This document shows, in pieces, positions 1 to 9,185 of a stretch of DNA of 64,000 bases. The position numbers were made by a program, and so were the translations under genes. This stretch comes from Acinetobacter haemolyticus (lineage in GTDB: Bacteria; Pseudomonadota; Gammaproteobacteria; Pseudomonadales; Moraxellaceae), in NCBI RefSeq assembly GCF_900406815.1, contig NZ_OVCN01000001.1, forward strand, positions 124,001-188,000. The letters run 5' to 3'. The notes beneath the pieces are model-generated. The model made no database searches, was not told the DNA's origin, and saw nothing but the letters and a program-made list of their open reading frames with translations. The first letter of the stretch is position 1; each line of letters starts with the position of its first letter.

Positions 1-1
1 G

Positions 2-826
2 TTTTTTGACCATTCTACGATTCTCGCGCCAATCAATTTTTTAATGTACATGTTTTCCAAAGTGCCGAATCAGCCGTATATCGACACCCAGCATTTTCAG
101 GACCTAAAGGTTCTGGATGAAAACTGGGAAATGATTCGTGATGAAGCGAAAGCATTATATGACAAAGGTGGCATTAAAGCGTCCAGTACCTATGATGACT
201 TGGGTTTTAATTCCTTCTTTAAAACAGGTTGGAAACGTTTCTACTTGAAATGGTATGACTCGGCGCATCCATCGGCAGCGGAACTTTGTCCGAAAACAAC
301 TGCATTATTAAAGACTTTACCAACCATCAAAGCCGCAATGTTTACCGAGCTTGCGCCTGATAGCCGTTTGGTGCGACATCGTGATCCTTATGCAGGTTCG
401 CTACGTTATCATTTAGGTTTAATCACACCAAATGATGATCGTTGCTTTATTGATGTGGATGGTGAGCGTTACTCATGGCGCGATGGTGAAAGTGTAGTAT
501 TTGATGAAACTTATATTCATTATGCTGAAAATACCACGGACCAAAACCGTATTATCTTTTTCGCAGATGTTGAACGTCCACTTAAAACTCGTTTTATGGA
601 AAAGTTTAATCATTGGTTTGGCAAAAAAGTAATGACTGCAGCAAGTTCTCCAAATGAAGCTGGAGATCAAACAGGTGGTTTAAATAAAGCTTTTGGTTAT
701 GTTTACCAAATTCGGATTAAAGCCAAAGCACTGAAGAAATCTAATCGTCAGTTGTACTACTTTTTGAAGTGGTTCATCATGTTAGGCTTGTTCTTCCTCA
801 TCTTTGTTCGTCCCTATGTGTTTTAA
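2..826 (+). CDS. lpxO: LpxO-like lipid A / aspartyl-asparaginyl beta-hydroxylase, 5' end cut off by window edge
   Basis: This is a Fe(II)/2-oxoglutarate-dependent dioxygenase of the aspartyl/asparaginyl beta-hydroxylase family, probably the inner-membrane enzyme that 2-hydroxylates acyl chains of lipid A. The frame stays open to the left edge (it reads FFDHSTILAPINFL before the ATG at 44), so the gene begins outside the window and the ATG at 44 is internal. The iron-binding HxD motif (HRDPYAGSLRYH) starts at base 377, and a distal His lies in DETYIHYAEN followed by an RIIFFADV strand. The C-terminus is a hydrophobic segment (LKWFIMLGLFFLIFV) that fits a membrane anchor. A terminator follows. 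LpxO is favoured over a soluble peptide hydroxylase because of the membrane anchor, but the exact substrate is inferred. Confidence 0.8.
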   Translation, partial: FFDHSTILAPINFLMYMFSKVPNQPYIDTQHFQDLKVLDENWEMIRDEAKALYDKGGIKASSTYDDLGFNSFFKTGWKRFYLKWYDSAHPSAAELCPKTTALLKTLPTIKAAMFTELAPDSRLVRHRDPYAGSLRYHLGLITPNDDRCFIDVDGERYSWRDGESVVFDETYIHYAENTTDQNRIIFFADVERPLKTRFMEKFNHWFGKKVMTAASSPNEAGDQTGGLNKAFGYVYQIRIKAKALKKSNRQLYYFLKWFIMLGLFFLIFVRPYVF

Positions 827-867
827 ATCATAATCAGATAAATTATCACTAAAATTTTTTGTATTCA

Positions 868-903
868 GCTCTGAGATCTAATCAATTTCTCAGGGCTTTT
901 TTT
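868..903 (+). terminator. Rho-independent terminator after lpxO
   Basis: A nine-pair stem, GCTCTGAGA (868-876) against TCTCAGGGC (888-896) with one G-T pair, is followed directly by seven T residues. It separates the lpxO-like gene from uvrC. Confidence 0.85.
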
Positions 904-990
904 ATTGCTCAAATTACATTTCAATCGGGACTTGAAATTCATCAATACAGCCTACATCATCAAAAGCATTACTGATCATAAAAGTCTGCC

Positions 991-2790
991 GTGAATCCAA
1001 ACGCACGTGAACATATTGAAAAAATACTTGCTCATATGACCCAATTGCCGGGCGTTTATAAAATGCTGGGCAAAGATGGGGAGTTGCTCTACGTCGGTAA
1101 AGCGAAAAATCTAAAAAACCGAGTATCGAGTTATTTTGTTAAAACCATTGAGCATCCAAAAACTCAAGCCTTGGTTGCGCGCATTTATGACATCGAAACT
1201 TTAGTGGTTCGTTCCGAAACCGAAGCACTATTACTCGAACAGAACCTGATTAAATTGCATCGTCCCCCGTATAACATCATGTTGCGGGACGATAAATCTT
1301 ACGTTTATATTTTCGTTTCGGCAGATAAACCTTACCCAAGGATTGCCAGTGGGCGGGGTAAAGGCAAACATCAAGTTGGTAAATTCTTTGGACCTTATCC
1401 AAGCGCTTATAGTGCAAGAGATACTCTCCTGACCTTACAAAAATTATTTAATGTTCGTCAGTGTGAAAATAGCTACTTTTCCCAACGTAAACGCCCTTGT
1501 TTACAGTATCAGATTAAGCGATGCACCGCGCCTTGTGTGGGTTTAATTAGTCCAGAAGACTATAAAGAAGATGTAATTAATTCGATCCGTTTTCTCCAAG
1601 GAGATACCAAAGAACTGAATCAAGAGTTGATTGGAAAAATGGAACAGGCGGCAGAAGCGCTCGAATTTGAAAAGGCGGTATTCTATCGGGATCGTCTGGC
1701 TTTACTGCGTGAGGTTCAGGCTCAGCAGGCAGTTTATAAAATTAAGGGTGAGGCGGATATTTTAGCCATCGCACATCAAGCTGGTGTTACTTGTGTCCAG
1801 ATCATGTTTGTGCGTAATGGTCAGATGTTGGGTGGAAAAAGTTATTTCCCAGATATGTTAGGTGACGATCTAGGGCAAATGCTGAGTGATTTTATTGCGA
1901 ACTTTTACTTTCAAGTTGCTGATGAAATCCCAGTCGAATTGATTGTTAATCTAGAAGTACCTGATAAAAAACAATTAGAAGAGGCCTTACAACAGACTTT
2001 TAAGAAAAAAATTCAGATTAAACATAAGGTGCGTGAAACGCGAGCTGAATGGCAAGAACTCGCCCAAATGAATGTGCAGCATGCTATTAAAGGTAAACTG
2101 AGTAATCATTTAGAGTTGAATGAGCGTTTCCATCAATTAGAGCAAGTGGTTGGTCGTCCAATTGATCGTATCGAATGTTTTGATATTAGTCATACCATGG
2201 GTGAAGCACCAATTGCTTCATGTGTGGTCTTTGATCAAGGTGGCGCAAGAAAACGCGATTATCGTCAATTTGCCATTCAGGATATTACGGGTGGGGATGA
2301 CTATGCAGCGATGCGGCAAGCCCTGATTCGACGTTATAAAAAGAATATGTTGCCTGATTTACTCTTGATTGATGGTGGCAAAGGGCAACTACATATGGCA
2401 ATGGAGGTCATGCAAGAGCTTGAACTGGATGCTTTTATGATTGGTGTTTCTAAAGGTGAGGGGCGTAAGCCTGGGTTAGAGACTTTACATTTCACGGATG
2501 GCACCAAGATTCAACTTGCCGAAGACCACAAGGCTTTGCACTTAATCCAACAGGTACGAGATGAAGCGCATCGTTTCGCCATTACTCGACATCGTGCAAA
2601 ACGTGATAAACGCCGCAGTAGTTCAGTGCTAGAAGCTATTCCTGGTTTGGGACCAAAACGCCGTCGAGATTTATTGACACATTTTGGTGGTATTCAAGGC
2701 GTACTCAATGCATCTGAAAAAGAATTGACTCTGGTACCCGGCTTGGGTGAAGTCATGGCAAGGATCATCTATAAAATTTTGCATGAATAA
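991..2790 (+). CDS. uvrC: Excinuclease ABC subunit C
   Basis: UvrC makes both incisions beside a bulky DNA lesion after UvrA and UvrB have located it. The 599-residue product has the family's usual length and layout. The N-terminal GIY-YIG nuclease is near residues 17-95 (LPGVYKM, then [18 protein letters not shown]). The UvrB-interacting UVR helix pair is near 205-240. The RNase H-like C-terminal nuclease contains ECFDISH and [11 protein letters not shown]. Tandem helix-hairpin-helix motifs close the protein ([18 protein letters not shown] and [10 protein letters not shown]). The start is GTG at 991: there is no better ATG before the GIY-YIG domain, and the next ATG (1036) would clip it. I see no strong ribosome binding site. 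Confidence 0.97.
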   Translation: MNPNAREHIEKILAHMTQLPGVYKMLGKDGELLYVGKAKNLKNRVSSYFVKTIEHPKTQALVARIYDIETLVVRSETEALLLEQNLIKLHRPPYNIMLRDDKSYVYIFVSADKPYPRIASGRGKGKHQVGKFFGPYPSAYSARDTLLTLQKLFNVRQCENSYFSQRKRPCLQYQIKRCTAPCVGLISPEDYKEDVINSIRFLQGDTKELNQELIGKMEQAAEALEFEKAVFYRDRLALLREVQAQQAVYKIKGEADILAIAHQAGVTCVQIMFVRNGQMLGGKSYFPDMLGDDLGQMLSDFIANFYFQVADEIPVELIVNLEVPDKKQLEEALQQTFKKKIQIKHKVRETRAEWQELAQMNVQHAIKGKLSNHLELNERFHQLEQVVGRPIDRIECFDISHTMGEAPIASCVVFDQGGARKRDYRQFAIQDITGGDDYAAMRQALIRRYKKNMLPDLLLIDGGKGQLHMAMEVMQELELDAFMIGVSKGEGRKPGLETLHFTDGTKIQLAEDHKALHLIQQVRDEAHRFAITRHRAKRDKRRSSSVLEAIPGLGPKRRRDLLTHFGGIQGVLNASEKELTLVPGLGEVMARIIYKILHE

Positions 2791-2791
2791 T

Positions 2792-2831
2792 TTGACCAAT
2801 TGACCAAATTTTTTAATGATTAATTGGTCAA
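2792..2831. repeat. Ten-base inverted repeat between uvrC and the thioesterase gene
   Basis: TTGACCAATT (2792-2801) and its exact complement AATTGGTCAA (2822-2831) are separated by 20 bases. The left arm overlaps a second partial copy of the motif (TTGACCAAA, 2800-2808), and TGACCA recurs after the right arm. There is no T-run after the stem, so a terminator is unlikely. It could be an operator for the downstream gene. Function unknown. Confidence 0.5.
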
Positions 2832-2892
2832 TGACCATTCACAAATCTCGAAAAACATTCAAAGATAGAATGGATCGAAGATAAAAGGAAAA

Positions 2893-3693
2893 ATGATGTC
2901 ATTGCTTCCGCTGTATCAACAAGTTAAACAACAAGAATGGATTGATATTCCATCAGGATGGTTACAAGGTCGAACCGTATTTGGAGGACTCATCGCAGGA
3001 CTGATGATCCAAAAAGCAATGGAGACGGTCAATGATTCTGCAAAACAACTTCTAAGCTGTAATGTCACCTTTATTGGGCCTGTACAACATGGATCTGCAA
3101 GGCTTACCGCTGAAATACTACGTGAAGGAAAATCGGTAACGAGCTTGGAAGTTCGTTTGTGGCAAAATGATGCAGTGCAAAGTATTTTGGTTGCTAGTTT
3201 TGGATTGCAACGAGCATCTCGAATTCATGTTAGTCATCTGCCGCAAGAACCCGATTATCCATCACCTGAAGCGCTCGATAAAACATATTATATTGAAGGC
3301 TTAATGCCTGAATGTATGCAGCAATTTGAATTATGTTGGGCTGAAGGTCAATATCCGATGGCGGGGAGTAAAGTGCCTGATTTCGGCGGTTGGTGTCGTT
3401 TTGCACCAAACCTGCATACTGATCGTGAAATGCAGCTTGCAGACTTATTTGCATTAATGGATGTATGGCCACCAGGTGTTCTACCCATGTTTAAAACACC
3501 CGCTCCAGCCAGTTCATTGACTTGGCAGATTACTTATATCCATCCAATTGCTCATAATATTCAGGATTGGTTTAAGTATAAGGTAACTACGGAGTATGCT
3601 GAACATGGTTATGCTACTGAATATGCTTATGTTTGGGACCGTGACCATCGACTTATTGCGATTTTAAGACAGACGGTTGCTGTGTTTGCCTAA
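2893..3693 (+). CDS. Acyl-CoA thioesterase family protein (double hotdog)
   Basis: This 266-residue protein resembles TesB-like / 4HBT_3 acyl-CoA thioesterases, which hydrolyse acyl-CoA to free acid and CoA in the cytoplasm. The N-terminal half has the typical pattern: FGGLIAGLMIQKAME forms the long hotdog helix, then SCNVTFIGPV and EVRLWQND as strands. The second half repeats the fold, with LADLFALMDVWPPGVLPMF, SLTWQITYIHPI and YATEYAYVWDRDHRLIAILRQTVAVF. AAAGGA lies just upstream, so either the ATG at 2893 or the adjacent ATG at 2896 could be used. It stands alone between uvrC and pgsA. Substrate chain length cannot be read from sequence. Confidence 0.75.
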   Translation: MMSLLPLYQQVKQQEWIDIPSGWLQGRTVFGGLIAGLMIQKAMETVNDSAKQLLSCNVTFIGPVQHGSARLTAEILREGKSVTSLEVRLWQNDAVQSILVASFGLQRASRIHVSHLPQEPDYPSPEALDKTYYIEGLMPECMQQFELCWAEGQYPMAGSKVPDFGGWCRFAPNLHTDREMQLADLFALMDVWPPGVLPMFKTPAPASSLTWQITYIHPIAHNIQDWFKYKVTTEYAEHGYATEYAYVWDRDHRLIAILRQTVAVFA

Positions 3694-3798
3694 TCGACAT
3701 TAGTCGGTATTTCGTATAAAGTTGCTTACAGATCGAAACAATCTCGGTACATCCTTTGCGCAATATGCAAATTTGATGCGAACAACATGGCGGTGTTT

Positions 3799-4383
3799 AT
3801 GAGTACAGGGCGAATCCTGAACATTCCAAATATATTAACTTTGGCGCGTATTGCTCTCATACCTGTTTTTTTGGTAATCGCATATTGGCCACCAGCGATT
3901 GGCGCTGAACACCATGGTGGAATGATACGTCATATCATATTGACAGCAATCTTCGTCCTTGCCGCACTGACAGATTGGTTTGATGGCTATTTGGCACGAA
4001 CATTGAACCAGACTTCTGCTTTTGGACGTTTTCTCGATCCCGTCGCAGATAAGTTAATGGTCGCGGCAGCTTTAATTGTACTTGTGCAATGGCAACCTAC
4101 CATTTCAATGGCATTTGCAGCGATTGTGATTATTTCGCGTGAGATCACTGTTTCTGCTTTACGTGAATGGATGGCTGAGCTCGGGGCGCGAACCAATGTT
4201 GCAGTTTCTACAGTCGGAAAATACAAAACAGCATTCCAAATGATTGCGATCAGTGTGTTTTTGTTGAACTGGCAACCCTTAGAAATGTGGGCTTATGCTT
4301 TGTTATATGCGGCAGTGATCTTAACGTTATGGTCTATGTTTATTTATTTGAAAGCTGCATGGCCGTATTTAAAGCAACCGTAG
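3799..4383 (+). CDS. pgsA: CDP-diacylglycerol--glycerol-3-phosphate 3-phosphatidyltransferase
   Basis: PgsA makes phosphatidylglycerol phosphate from CDP-diacylglycerol and glycerol 3-phosphate, the committed step to phosphatidylglycerol and cardiolipin, in the inner membrane. The product opens with the conserved LNIPNILTLARI segment. It carries the complete CDP-alcohol phosphotransferase signature D-x2-D-G-x2-A-R-x8-G-x3-D-x3-D, split here as DWFDGYLAR and GRFLDPVADK. Several hydrophobic helices follow. An in-frame ATG exists at 3787, but the ATG at 3799 is preferred because it has a GGCGG sequence at suitable spacing and gives the usual short N-terminus. A strong terminator follows. Confidence 0.93.
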   Translation: MSTGRILNIPNILTLARIALIPVFLVIAYWPPAIGAEHHGGMIRHIILTAIFVLAALTDWFDGYLARTLNQTSAFGRFLDPVADKLMVAAALIVLVQWQPTISMAFAAIVIISREITVSALREWMAELGARTNVAVSTVGKYKTAFQMIAISVFLLNWQPLEMWAYALLYAAVILTLWSMFIYLKAAWPYLKQP

Positions 4384-4410
4384 TCTTTTTCTCATTAAGC
4401 TATTTTCTTA

Positions 4411-4435
4411 AACCTTTCTTCTGAAAGGTTTTTTT
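4411..4435 (+). terminator. Rho-independent terminator after pgsA
   Basis: AACCTTTC (4411-4418) pairs perfectly with GAAAGGTT (4423-4430) around a TTCT loop, followed by a T-run. Confidence 0.9.
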
Positions 4436-4472
4436 ATATATAGGGTATGGTTTTTGCAAAAATGAAAAGAAG

Positions 4473-4497
4473 AAAAAAGCCCATCTGTTGATGAGCT
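4473..4497 (-). terminator. Rho-independent terminator of the IclR-type regulator
   Basis: Read on the minus strand, AGCTCATC (4497-4490) pairs with GATGGGCT (4485-4478), with one G-T pair and a four-base loop, and runs into six T residues (4478-4473). It lies about 125 bases beyond the stop codon of the regulator at 4622. A second hairpin without a T-run is at about 4515-4536. Confidence 0.7.
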
Positions 4498-4621
4498 TAG
4501 TTCTCTGAGGAGACATGCTCTATTGGGAGAGTATGCTGAAGAACAAAATCATAATATGAGAATTTTGATGTTTTTTCAATCTTTGAAAATGTAAAATTTA
4601 AAAAAATTCTCATAAATGGCT

Positions 4622-5389
4622 CTATCCATTTTCAGAAATTAAGGCAAATTTGTGTTCAATTTGAGCTGCATTACTTTGTAAAATTTCGATCAGTTTTTGA
4701 ATATTTAAAAAATCAAAGCGATTTTTAGAGGCGACTAAAGTAAGTGCAATCGGTGCTTCTTTGCTAGAAAAACGAATAGGTACAGATAGCCCGCAAACCA
4801 TCGGGTCAATCTCACCTTGTGATAAATAAAAGCCTTGTTTCTTAATTCTTCGCATTTGTTGAGAGAATTCATCCAGGTTCTGTGCAAAACCCACCTGAGA
4901 AAGCTCTTGCGTGAATTGTTGATAATAGGCTTGGATACGTTGCTTGCTCAAATGAGCAATCACGATTTTAGGAGACGCGCCGATATAAACAGGACGAGGA
5001 CAACCTCGACCAAAAGAGAGTAGTTCTGCTTCTTTGAAGGTTTCATGATGTAAATCAATACAATAATCATGATTTAAATAGGTGAGTAAACAGCAGAGTT
5101 CGGTTTTATCAACGATATCACGCATAAATGGAATACTGATCTGAACCAATGGATCAGTGCTATGCGAAATATAGTCTAAAACAGCGATTTTGGAACCTAA
5201 AGTATAATCTCCTGATGTCCCGCTAATGCGTTTAAGCATATCAGCAGAAACTAGTTCTTTAAGGTAACGGTAGGCAGTTGGTTTAGACAGTCCAAGTTCA
5301 TCACAAATGATATCGACATTGATAATCGGGCGTGAGACTGAAAATAAATCCAGCACAGTGAGAATCTTACCAAAGCTCGAACTTGCCAT
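4622..5389 (-). CDS. IclR-family transcriptional regulator
   Basis: The N-terminal winged helix-turn-helix (MASSSFGKILTVLDLF, then VDIICDELGLSKPTAYRYLKELV and a wing ending in YTLGSKI) and a C-terminal effector domain (about residues 70-250, with GRGCPRPVYIGASPK and ISVP-like core GLSVPIRFS) are typical of IclR regulators. In Acinetobacter this family includes PobR and PcaU, which sense aromatic acids. The gene diverges from an aromatic acid efflux operon, so it probably controls that operon and itself. The start at 5389 is preferred; the frame extends to 5428, but AAGGAG lies inside the extension, 13 bases before the ATG at 5389. The regulated target and ligand are inferred from position only. 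Confidence 0.85.
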   Translation of the reverse strand: MASSSFGKILTVLDLFSVSRPIINVDIICDELGLSKPTAYRYLKELVSADMLKRISGTSGDYTLGSKIAVLDYISHSTDPLVQISIPFMRDIVDKTELCCLLTYLNHDYCIDLHHETFKEAELLSFGRGCPRPVYIGASPKIVIAHLSKQRIQAYYQQFTQELSQVGFAQNLDEFSQQMRRIKKQGFYLSQGEIDPMVCGLSVPIRFSSKEAPIALTLVASKNRFDFLNIQKLIEILQSNAAQIEHKFALISENG

Positions 5390-5563
5390 GATGACGTGTC
5401 TACTCCTTAAAAAGAACGTGAAAATCAAAATTTTATTGTTTTATAACAGAAAAGCGCTGAGTCTCATATGGGCATTTAGATTTGATAAATTCATCTGAAT
5501 AAATCTCTAGCTTTCTGAGAAACCTAAGCCATCTCAATGAAAATATGTTTTAAAATAACATTA

Positions 5564-5645
5564 AATTATCAAAATATGATAATTATGTTGACTAAATTAT
5601 CATTTTTTGGAAAAATTATCTACGCAATGTCTTAATTGGATAATT
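5564..5645. promoter_or_regulatory. Cluster of AATTATC half-sites, putative IclR-regulator operator
   Basis: The 434-base divergent gap (5390-5823) is strongly AT-rich and holds no gene. It contains a perfect palindrome AATTATCA-N5-TGATAATT (5564-5584), two direct AATTATC copies (5595-5601 and 5614-5620), and an inverted copy GATAATT (5639-5645). IclR-family regulators of Acinetobacter are known to bind a palindrome plus an extra direct repeat, which makes this the best operator candidate. The promoters themselves could not be assigned with confidence. Confidence 0.5.
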
Positions 5646-5823
5646 ATTGTTCTAAATAATAGTTTCCATAACGCTGTCCACATTGTGCCTCATTTCAAAT
5701 TAATCAGCTTAGTGTTCATCGACTGTTTTGGGTTAATCCAAAAATAGGTTGGATTTGTTGCCCTTGGTTTTATACCGATAGCAATCTGATGAGCAAAAAC
5801 TGACCTAGCATTGAGATATATAC

Positions 5824-7917
5824 ATGTTACTTAAACAGTTGTTGGCTTTTAGACCTAGCCGACTAGACATCATTTTTGCCTGCAAAACCTTTGTGGCAGG
5901 TATGTTGGCACTGTTTGTTTCATTTGAACTGGATTTGATTAATCCGATGTGGTCGATTGGAACCGTTTTGATTATTGCTAATCCATACTCAGGAATGGTG
6001 TCATCAAAATGTGTTTATCGGTTGGTGGGTACTGTTGTCGGAGCAATTATTGCTTTGATCTTAACCCCTCATTTTATTAATACACCGTGGTTATTCACGA
6101 TTATTCTGTCACTTTGGGTTGGCTTTGCTTTGTACGTTTCTTTATTGGATCGTACACCTCGTAGCTATGTGTTTATGTTGGCAGGATATTCAACTGCGAT
6201 GATTGTATATAACGCCATTACTTATATTGATAGCTACAATATTTTTGATATTGCTTTAGCGCGAGTATTAGAGATTTCGATCGGTGTCATTGCAACTGCT
6301 GTTGTCTCTGCAACGTTCTTTCCAGTACATGTTGGGGCGATGATTAAACAAAGAGTAAACAAGGCGCTACATGATCTAGAAAGCACGTTTGAGAATTTGG
6401 TAACTACTCAAGAAACGTCCCAAGACTATACTCAGATTTTATCAGTGATTACCCGAGATGCCTCAGATATTCATGCGCTTGCTGTGCATTTGAATTATGA
6501 AAAAGGTGAACTCAAAGGGATGACTAAACCGTTGCAGGAGATGTTGCATCAGGTTTCCTTGGTGGTTGCTAATCTCGTGGCACTTTCACAACGTGTGAAA
6601 CAGCTTGAGCAGATGCAAATGGCTGAACTGGCACCGCATCTAGATCAAATTCGACAGCGTACTTTATTATTTTTAAAGCAAGAAAAAAATTTGATCCCAT
6701 TGGATTTACAAACACTGCCAACAGGGTTTGAACAAGATTTCTCCGAGTTAATCGCCAAGGCGACAGCCGAACAGCAAGTGGTTTTAGGGGCCTTAAAAAT
6801 GGATATCCGCCACTTTATTGCCAATATTCTGGCTGTGAAACTTATTTGGCAACAAATTCAGCAAGGCAAAAAAGATATTCCAACAGAAATTACCGCGATA
6901 AGTACTACCTATCCGAGTTTACATCGTGATCATGGTATCGCTGTTCGTGGGGGAATCAGTGCCGTATTAATTACTTTTATCGTAACGGGCGCGTGGATTA
7001 TTTCAGGCTGGAAAGCTGGATTTATGATGGCACAGATGGGTGCAGTCACGGCATGTATTTTGACTGCCTTGGATAATCCGGTGCCTGTATTGCGAATTTT
7101 TATTTGGGGCAGTTTGTTTTCAGCAGTTTTAGTCTTTTTGTATGCATTTGGGATTTTTCCACATGTAACACATTTTTGGCAATTGGCTCTGGTTCTGTTC
7201 CCTGTGTTTTTGGTCGCTGTGAGTATGATGGCAAATCAAATGTTGATGCCTGTCGGGATGGTGTTGGGTATCAACACCATGATGGGCTTGAATCTACATA
7301 ATCAATACACCATGGATGCTGTGTCTTATTTGGACAGTTCCTTTGCGATGGTGTTGGGGGTACTGGTTTCATTGATTGTGATTGATCTGGTGAGGGCTGT
7401 TTCTCCAGATACCAGTGCCACACGTATTTTGGCTTTACATTATCAAGCCATGCGTCAAGCAATCAATATGCCGTATGGGAGCAACTTCAAAATCCATCTG
7501 CGCAGTATGCTGGACCGTGTGGGGGTGTTGAATACCAAGCTGGTACAAAACCTTGAGATTAAAACCTCAATTCAACATGCTTTGATTGAGAGTAGTTCAA
7601 TTGTTGATTTGGTTCGATTACAAGAAATTAGTCAGAAGTTGCCTCAGTCTGAAACTTTGCAAAACCAAGTGAAGCGCTTGCAACAACAACTGAGTGATTA
7701 TTTTAAAACCCAAGAAAAGCAGTTGTCATTGAATCATTTCCCAACAGAAATTTTGCAGCAGATAACGGAACTCCAAATGATTGCCTCGGAAATCGATGAT
7801 GAGCAATTACGACAACGCATGCGGATTTCGTTGAACAATATTCGTGTCAGCATTGGACATGTCTCTGCTGAAGAGATGTGCTCAACGATAAATGGTGTAG
7901 GTGTATCTCATGGGTGA
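5824..7917 (+). CDS. aaeB: FUSC-family inner-membrane efflux protein, AaeB-like
   Basis: This 697-residue protein has the fusaric acid resistance / AaeB layout. A first membrane block lies near residues 14-165, starting at LDIIFACKTFVAGMLALFVSF and including the conserved NPMWSIGTVLIIANPYSGM-like stretch. A long soluble helical region spans about 170-370, a second membrane block about 375-520, and a cytoplasmic tail follows. In E. coli AaeB pumps p-hydroxybenzoate and related aromatic acids with AaeA. Here it is the first gene of an operon with a DUF1656 protein (8-base overlap) and an HlyD-type adaptor. The order B-X-A differs from E. coli X-A-B. The substrate is inferred from the family. 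Confidence 0.88.
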   Translation: MLLKQLLAFRPSRLDIIFACKTFVAGMLALFVSFELDLINPMWSIGTVLIIANPYSGMVSSKCVYRLVGTVVGAIIALILTPHFINTPWLFTIILSLWVGFALYVSLLDRTPRSYVFMLAGYSTAMIVYNAITYIDSYNIFDIALARVLEISIGVIATAVVSATFFPVHVGAMIKQRVNKALHDLESTFENLVTTQETSQDYTQILSVITRDASDIHALAVHLNYEKGELKGMTKPLQEMLHQVSLVVANLVALSQRVKQLEQMQMAELAPHLDQIRQRTLLFLKQEKNLIPLDLQTLPTGFEQDFSELIAKATAEQQVVLGALKMDIRHFIANILAVKLIWQQIQQGKKDIPTEITAISTTYPSLHRDHGIAVRGGISAVLITFIVTGAWIISGWKAGFMMAQMGAVTACILTALDNPVPVLRIFIWGSLFSAVLVFLYAFGIFPHVTHFWQLALVLFPVFLVAVSMMANQMLMPVGMVLGINTMMGLNLHNQYTMDAVSYLDSSFAMVLGVLVSLIVIDLVRAVSPDTSATRILALHYQAMRQAINMPYGSNFKIHLRSMLDRVGVLNTKLVQNLEIKTSIQHALIESSSIVDLVRLQEISQKLPQSETLQNQVKRLQQQLSDYFKTQEKQLSLNHFPTEILQQITELQMIASEIDDEQLRQRMRISLNNIRVSIGHVSAEEMCSTINGVGVSHG

Positions 7918-8116
7918 AGTAAATCTGTATGGAATTTATATTCCGATTTTGTTGGTACAAGCCATTATTGCCTACCTGTTATTTAAGTTCTCTAGTCTGC
8001 TCACAGATCGTTTAATAGCGAAAGGTTGGATTGCATTGCCTAGCATTTTCAATCTGTGTTTTTACTTGGGACTATTGTTATTCGTACATGGATTGTTTGT
8101 TTGGTTGTGGGTTTAG
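7910..8116 (+). CDS. aaeX: DUF1656 small membrane protein, AaeX-like
   Basis: This 68-residue protein has two hydrophobic helices (IYIPILLVQAIIAYLLFKF and LCFYLGLLLFVHGLFVWLWV). DUF1656 proteins accompany FUSC and HlyD components in aromatic acid efflux operons; their precise role is unsettled. The ATG at 7910 overlaps the end of aaeB by eight bases, which suggests translational coupling. It is preferred over the GTG at 7901 because it puts the product start at MGEVNLYGI, where this family normally begins. Confidence 0.85.
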   Translation: MGEVNLYGIYIPILLVQAIIAYLLFKFSSLLTDRLIAKGWIALPSIFNLCFYLGLLLFVHGLFVWLWV

Positions 8117-8182
8117 TGGCTTTCACAAGTGCTCATTTTTGAAAATTGAATCAGTTAAGAATATGTACGAAAGGTGATGAAC

Positions 8183-9184
8183 ATGAATGCATTTGATGTG
8201 CGAAAAGTTATACGTCCCGTGGTTTTACTTCTCGCGATTTTGATCGCTGTCTATACGGTTGTGCATTTGTGGAATTATTACAATGCATCGCCCTGGACAC
8301 GTGATGGACGTGTCCGTGGCGACGTGATTCAGGTTGCTTCGGATGTGAATGGTTTGGTTACTGAGGTTTTAGTGCAAGATAACCAGACAGTGAAGAAAGG
8401 GCAGGTACTTTTCACCATCGATGTGGCACGTCAAGCCTTAGATGTTGAGCAGGCGAAATCTGATTTGGCCAAAGCCAATGCGGGATTGGCACAGGCGCAT
8501 GCGAACCTGGCAGGTGCAAAAGCAAGTTTGGTCAAAACTGAGGCCAATATGAAGCTGGCAGAAAAGAATGCAGCACGTTATGTGAGCTTGATGGAGGGTG
8601 CGATCTCAAAACAAGAACAAGATCAAGTCTTTGCTACGCGTGATCAGGCACTCGCAGAACGTGAGCAATTGACAGCAACGATTGAGCAGGCCAATGCAGC
8701 GATCAAACAACAGCATGCTTTGATAGAAGTTGCTCAAAGTAATTTACATTTAGCACAATTGAATTTGCAGCGCTCAGAAGTGGTTGCACCAGCGGATGGG
8801 ACTTTATCTAACTTTGACTTGAGAGTCGGTAATTACGTGAAAGTTGGGCAACCTGTTGCGGCACTGTTGGACCGTCATCAACTGTACGTAGTCGGATATT
8901 TTGAAGAAACCAAACTCAATCGGATTCATGTTGGAGACCAAGCTACAGTGCAGTTAATGGGGGATCAGCAGAAGATTCATGGGCATGTGCAGGGGATTGC
9001 TACAGGGATTGAGGATCGCGAACGTTCGGGAAGTTCTAATTTATTGGCAAACGTAAACCCAACTTTTAGTTGGGTGCGTTTAGCGCAACGTGTGCCTGTG
9101 AAAATTGTTTTGGATGAACCGCCGCATAATCAATTGGCTTTTGTGTCAGGACGTACTGCGACGGTCAGAATTATTGAGAAATAA
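8183..9184 (+). CDS. aaeA: HlyD-family periplasmic adaptor subunit, AaeA-like
   Basis: This is a membrane fusion protein that links the FUSC pump to an outer-membrane channel. One N-terminal signal-anchor (PVVLLLAILIAVYTVVHLW) is followed by YYNASPWTRDGRVRGDV, close to the conserved segment of E. coli AaeA. The lipoyl half-motifs are VNGLVTEVLVQDNQTVKKGQVLFTID and VVAPADGTLSNFDLRVGNYVKVGQP, split by an alanine-rich coiled coil (about residues 85-190). A beta-barrel region with VGYFEETKLNRIHVGD follows. ATG at 8183 has AAAGG eight bases upstream; GTG 8174 and ATG 8177 are too close to it. Convergent with ruvX, only one base apart. Confidence 0.88.
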   Translation: MNAFDVRKVIRPVVLLLAILIAVYTVVHLWNYYNASPWTRDGRVRGDVIQVASDVNGLVTEVLVQDNQTVKKGQVLFTIDVARQALDVEQAKSDLAKANAGLAQAHANLAGAKASLVKTEANMKLAEKNAARYVSLMEGAISKQEQDQVFATRDQALAEREQLTATIEQANAAIKQQHALIEVAQSNLHLAQLNLQRSEVVAPADGTLSNFDLRVGNYVKVGQPVAALLDRHQLYVVGYFEETKLNRIHVGDQATVQLMGDQQKIHGHVQGIATGIEDRERSGSSNLLANVNPTFSWVRLAQRVPVKIVLDEPPHNQLAFVSGRTATVRIIEK

Positions 9185-9185
9185 T

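Noticed and set aside
44..826. Start of the lpxO-like gene at ATG 44
   Set aside because: The frame is open to the window edge and the upstream residues look like the family, so the ATG is internal and the gene is 5'-truncated by the window.
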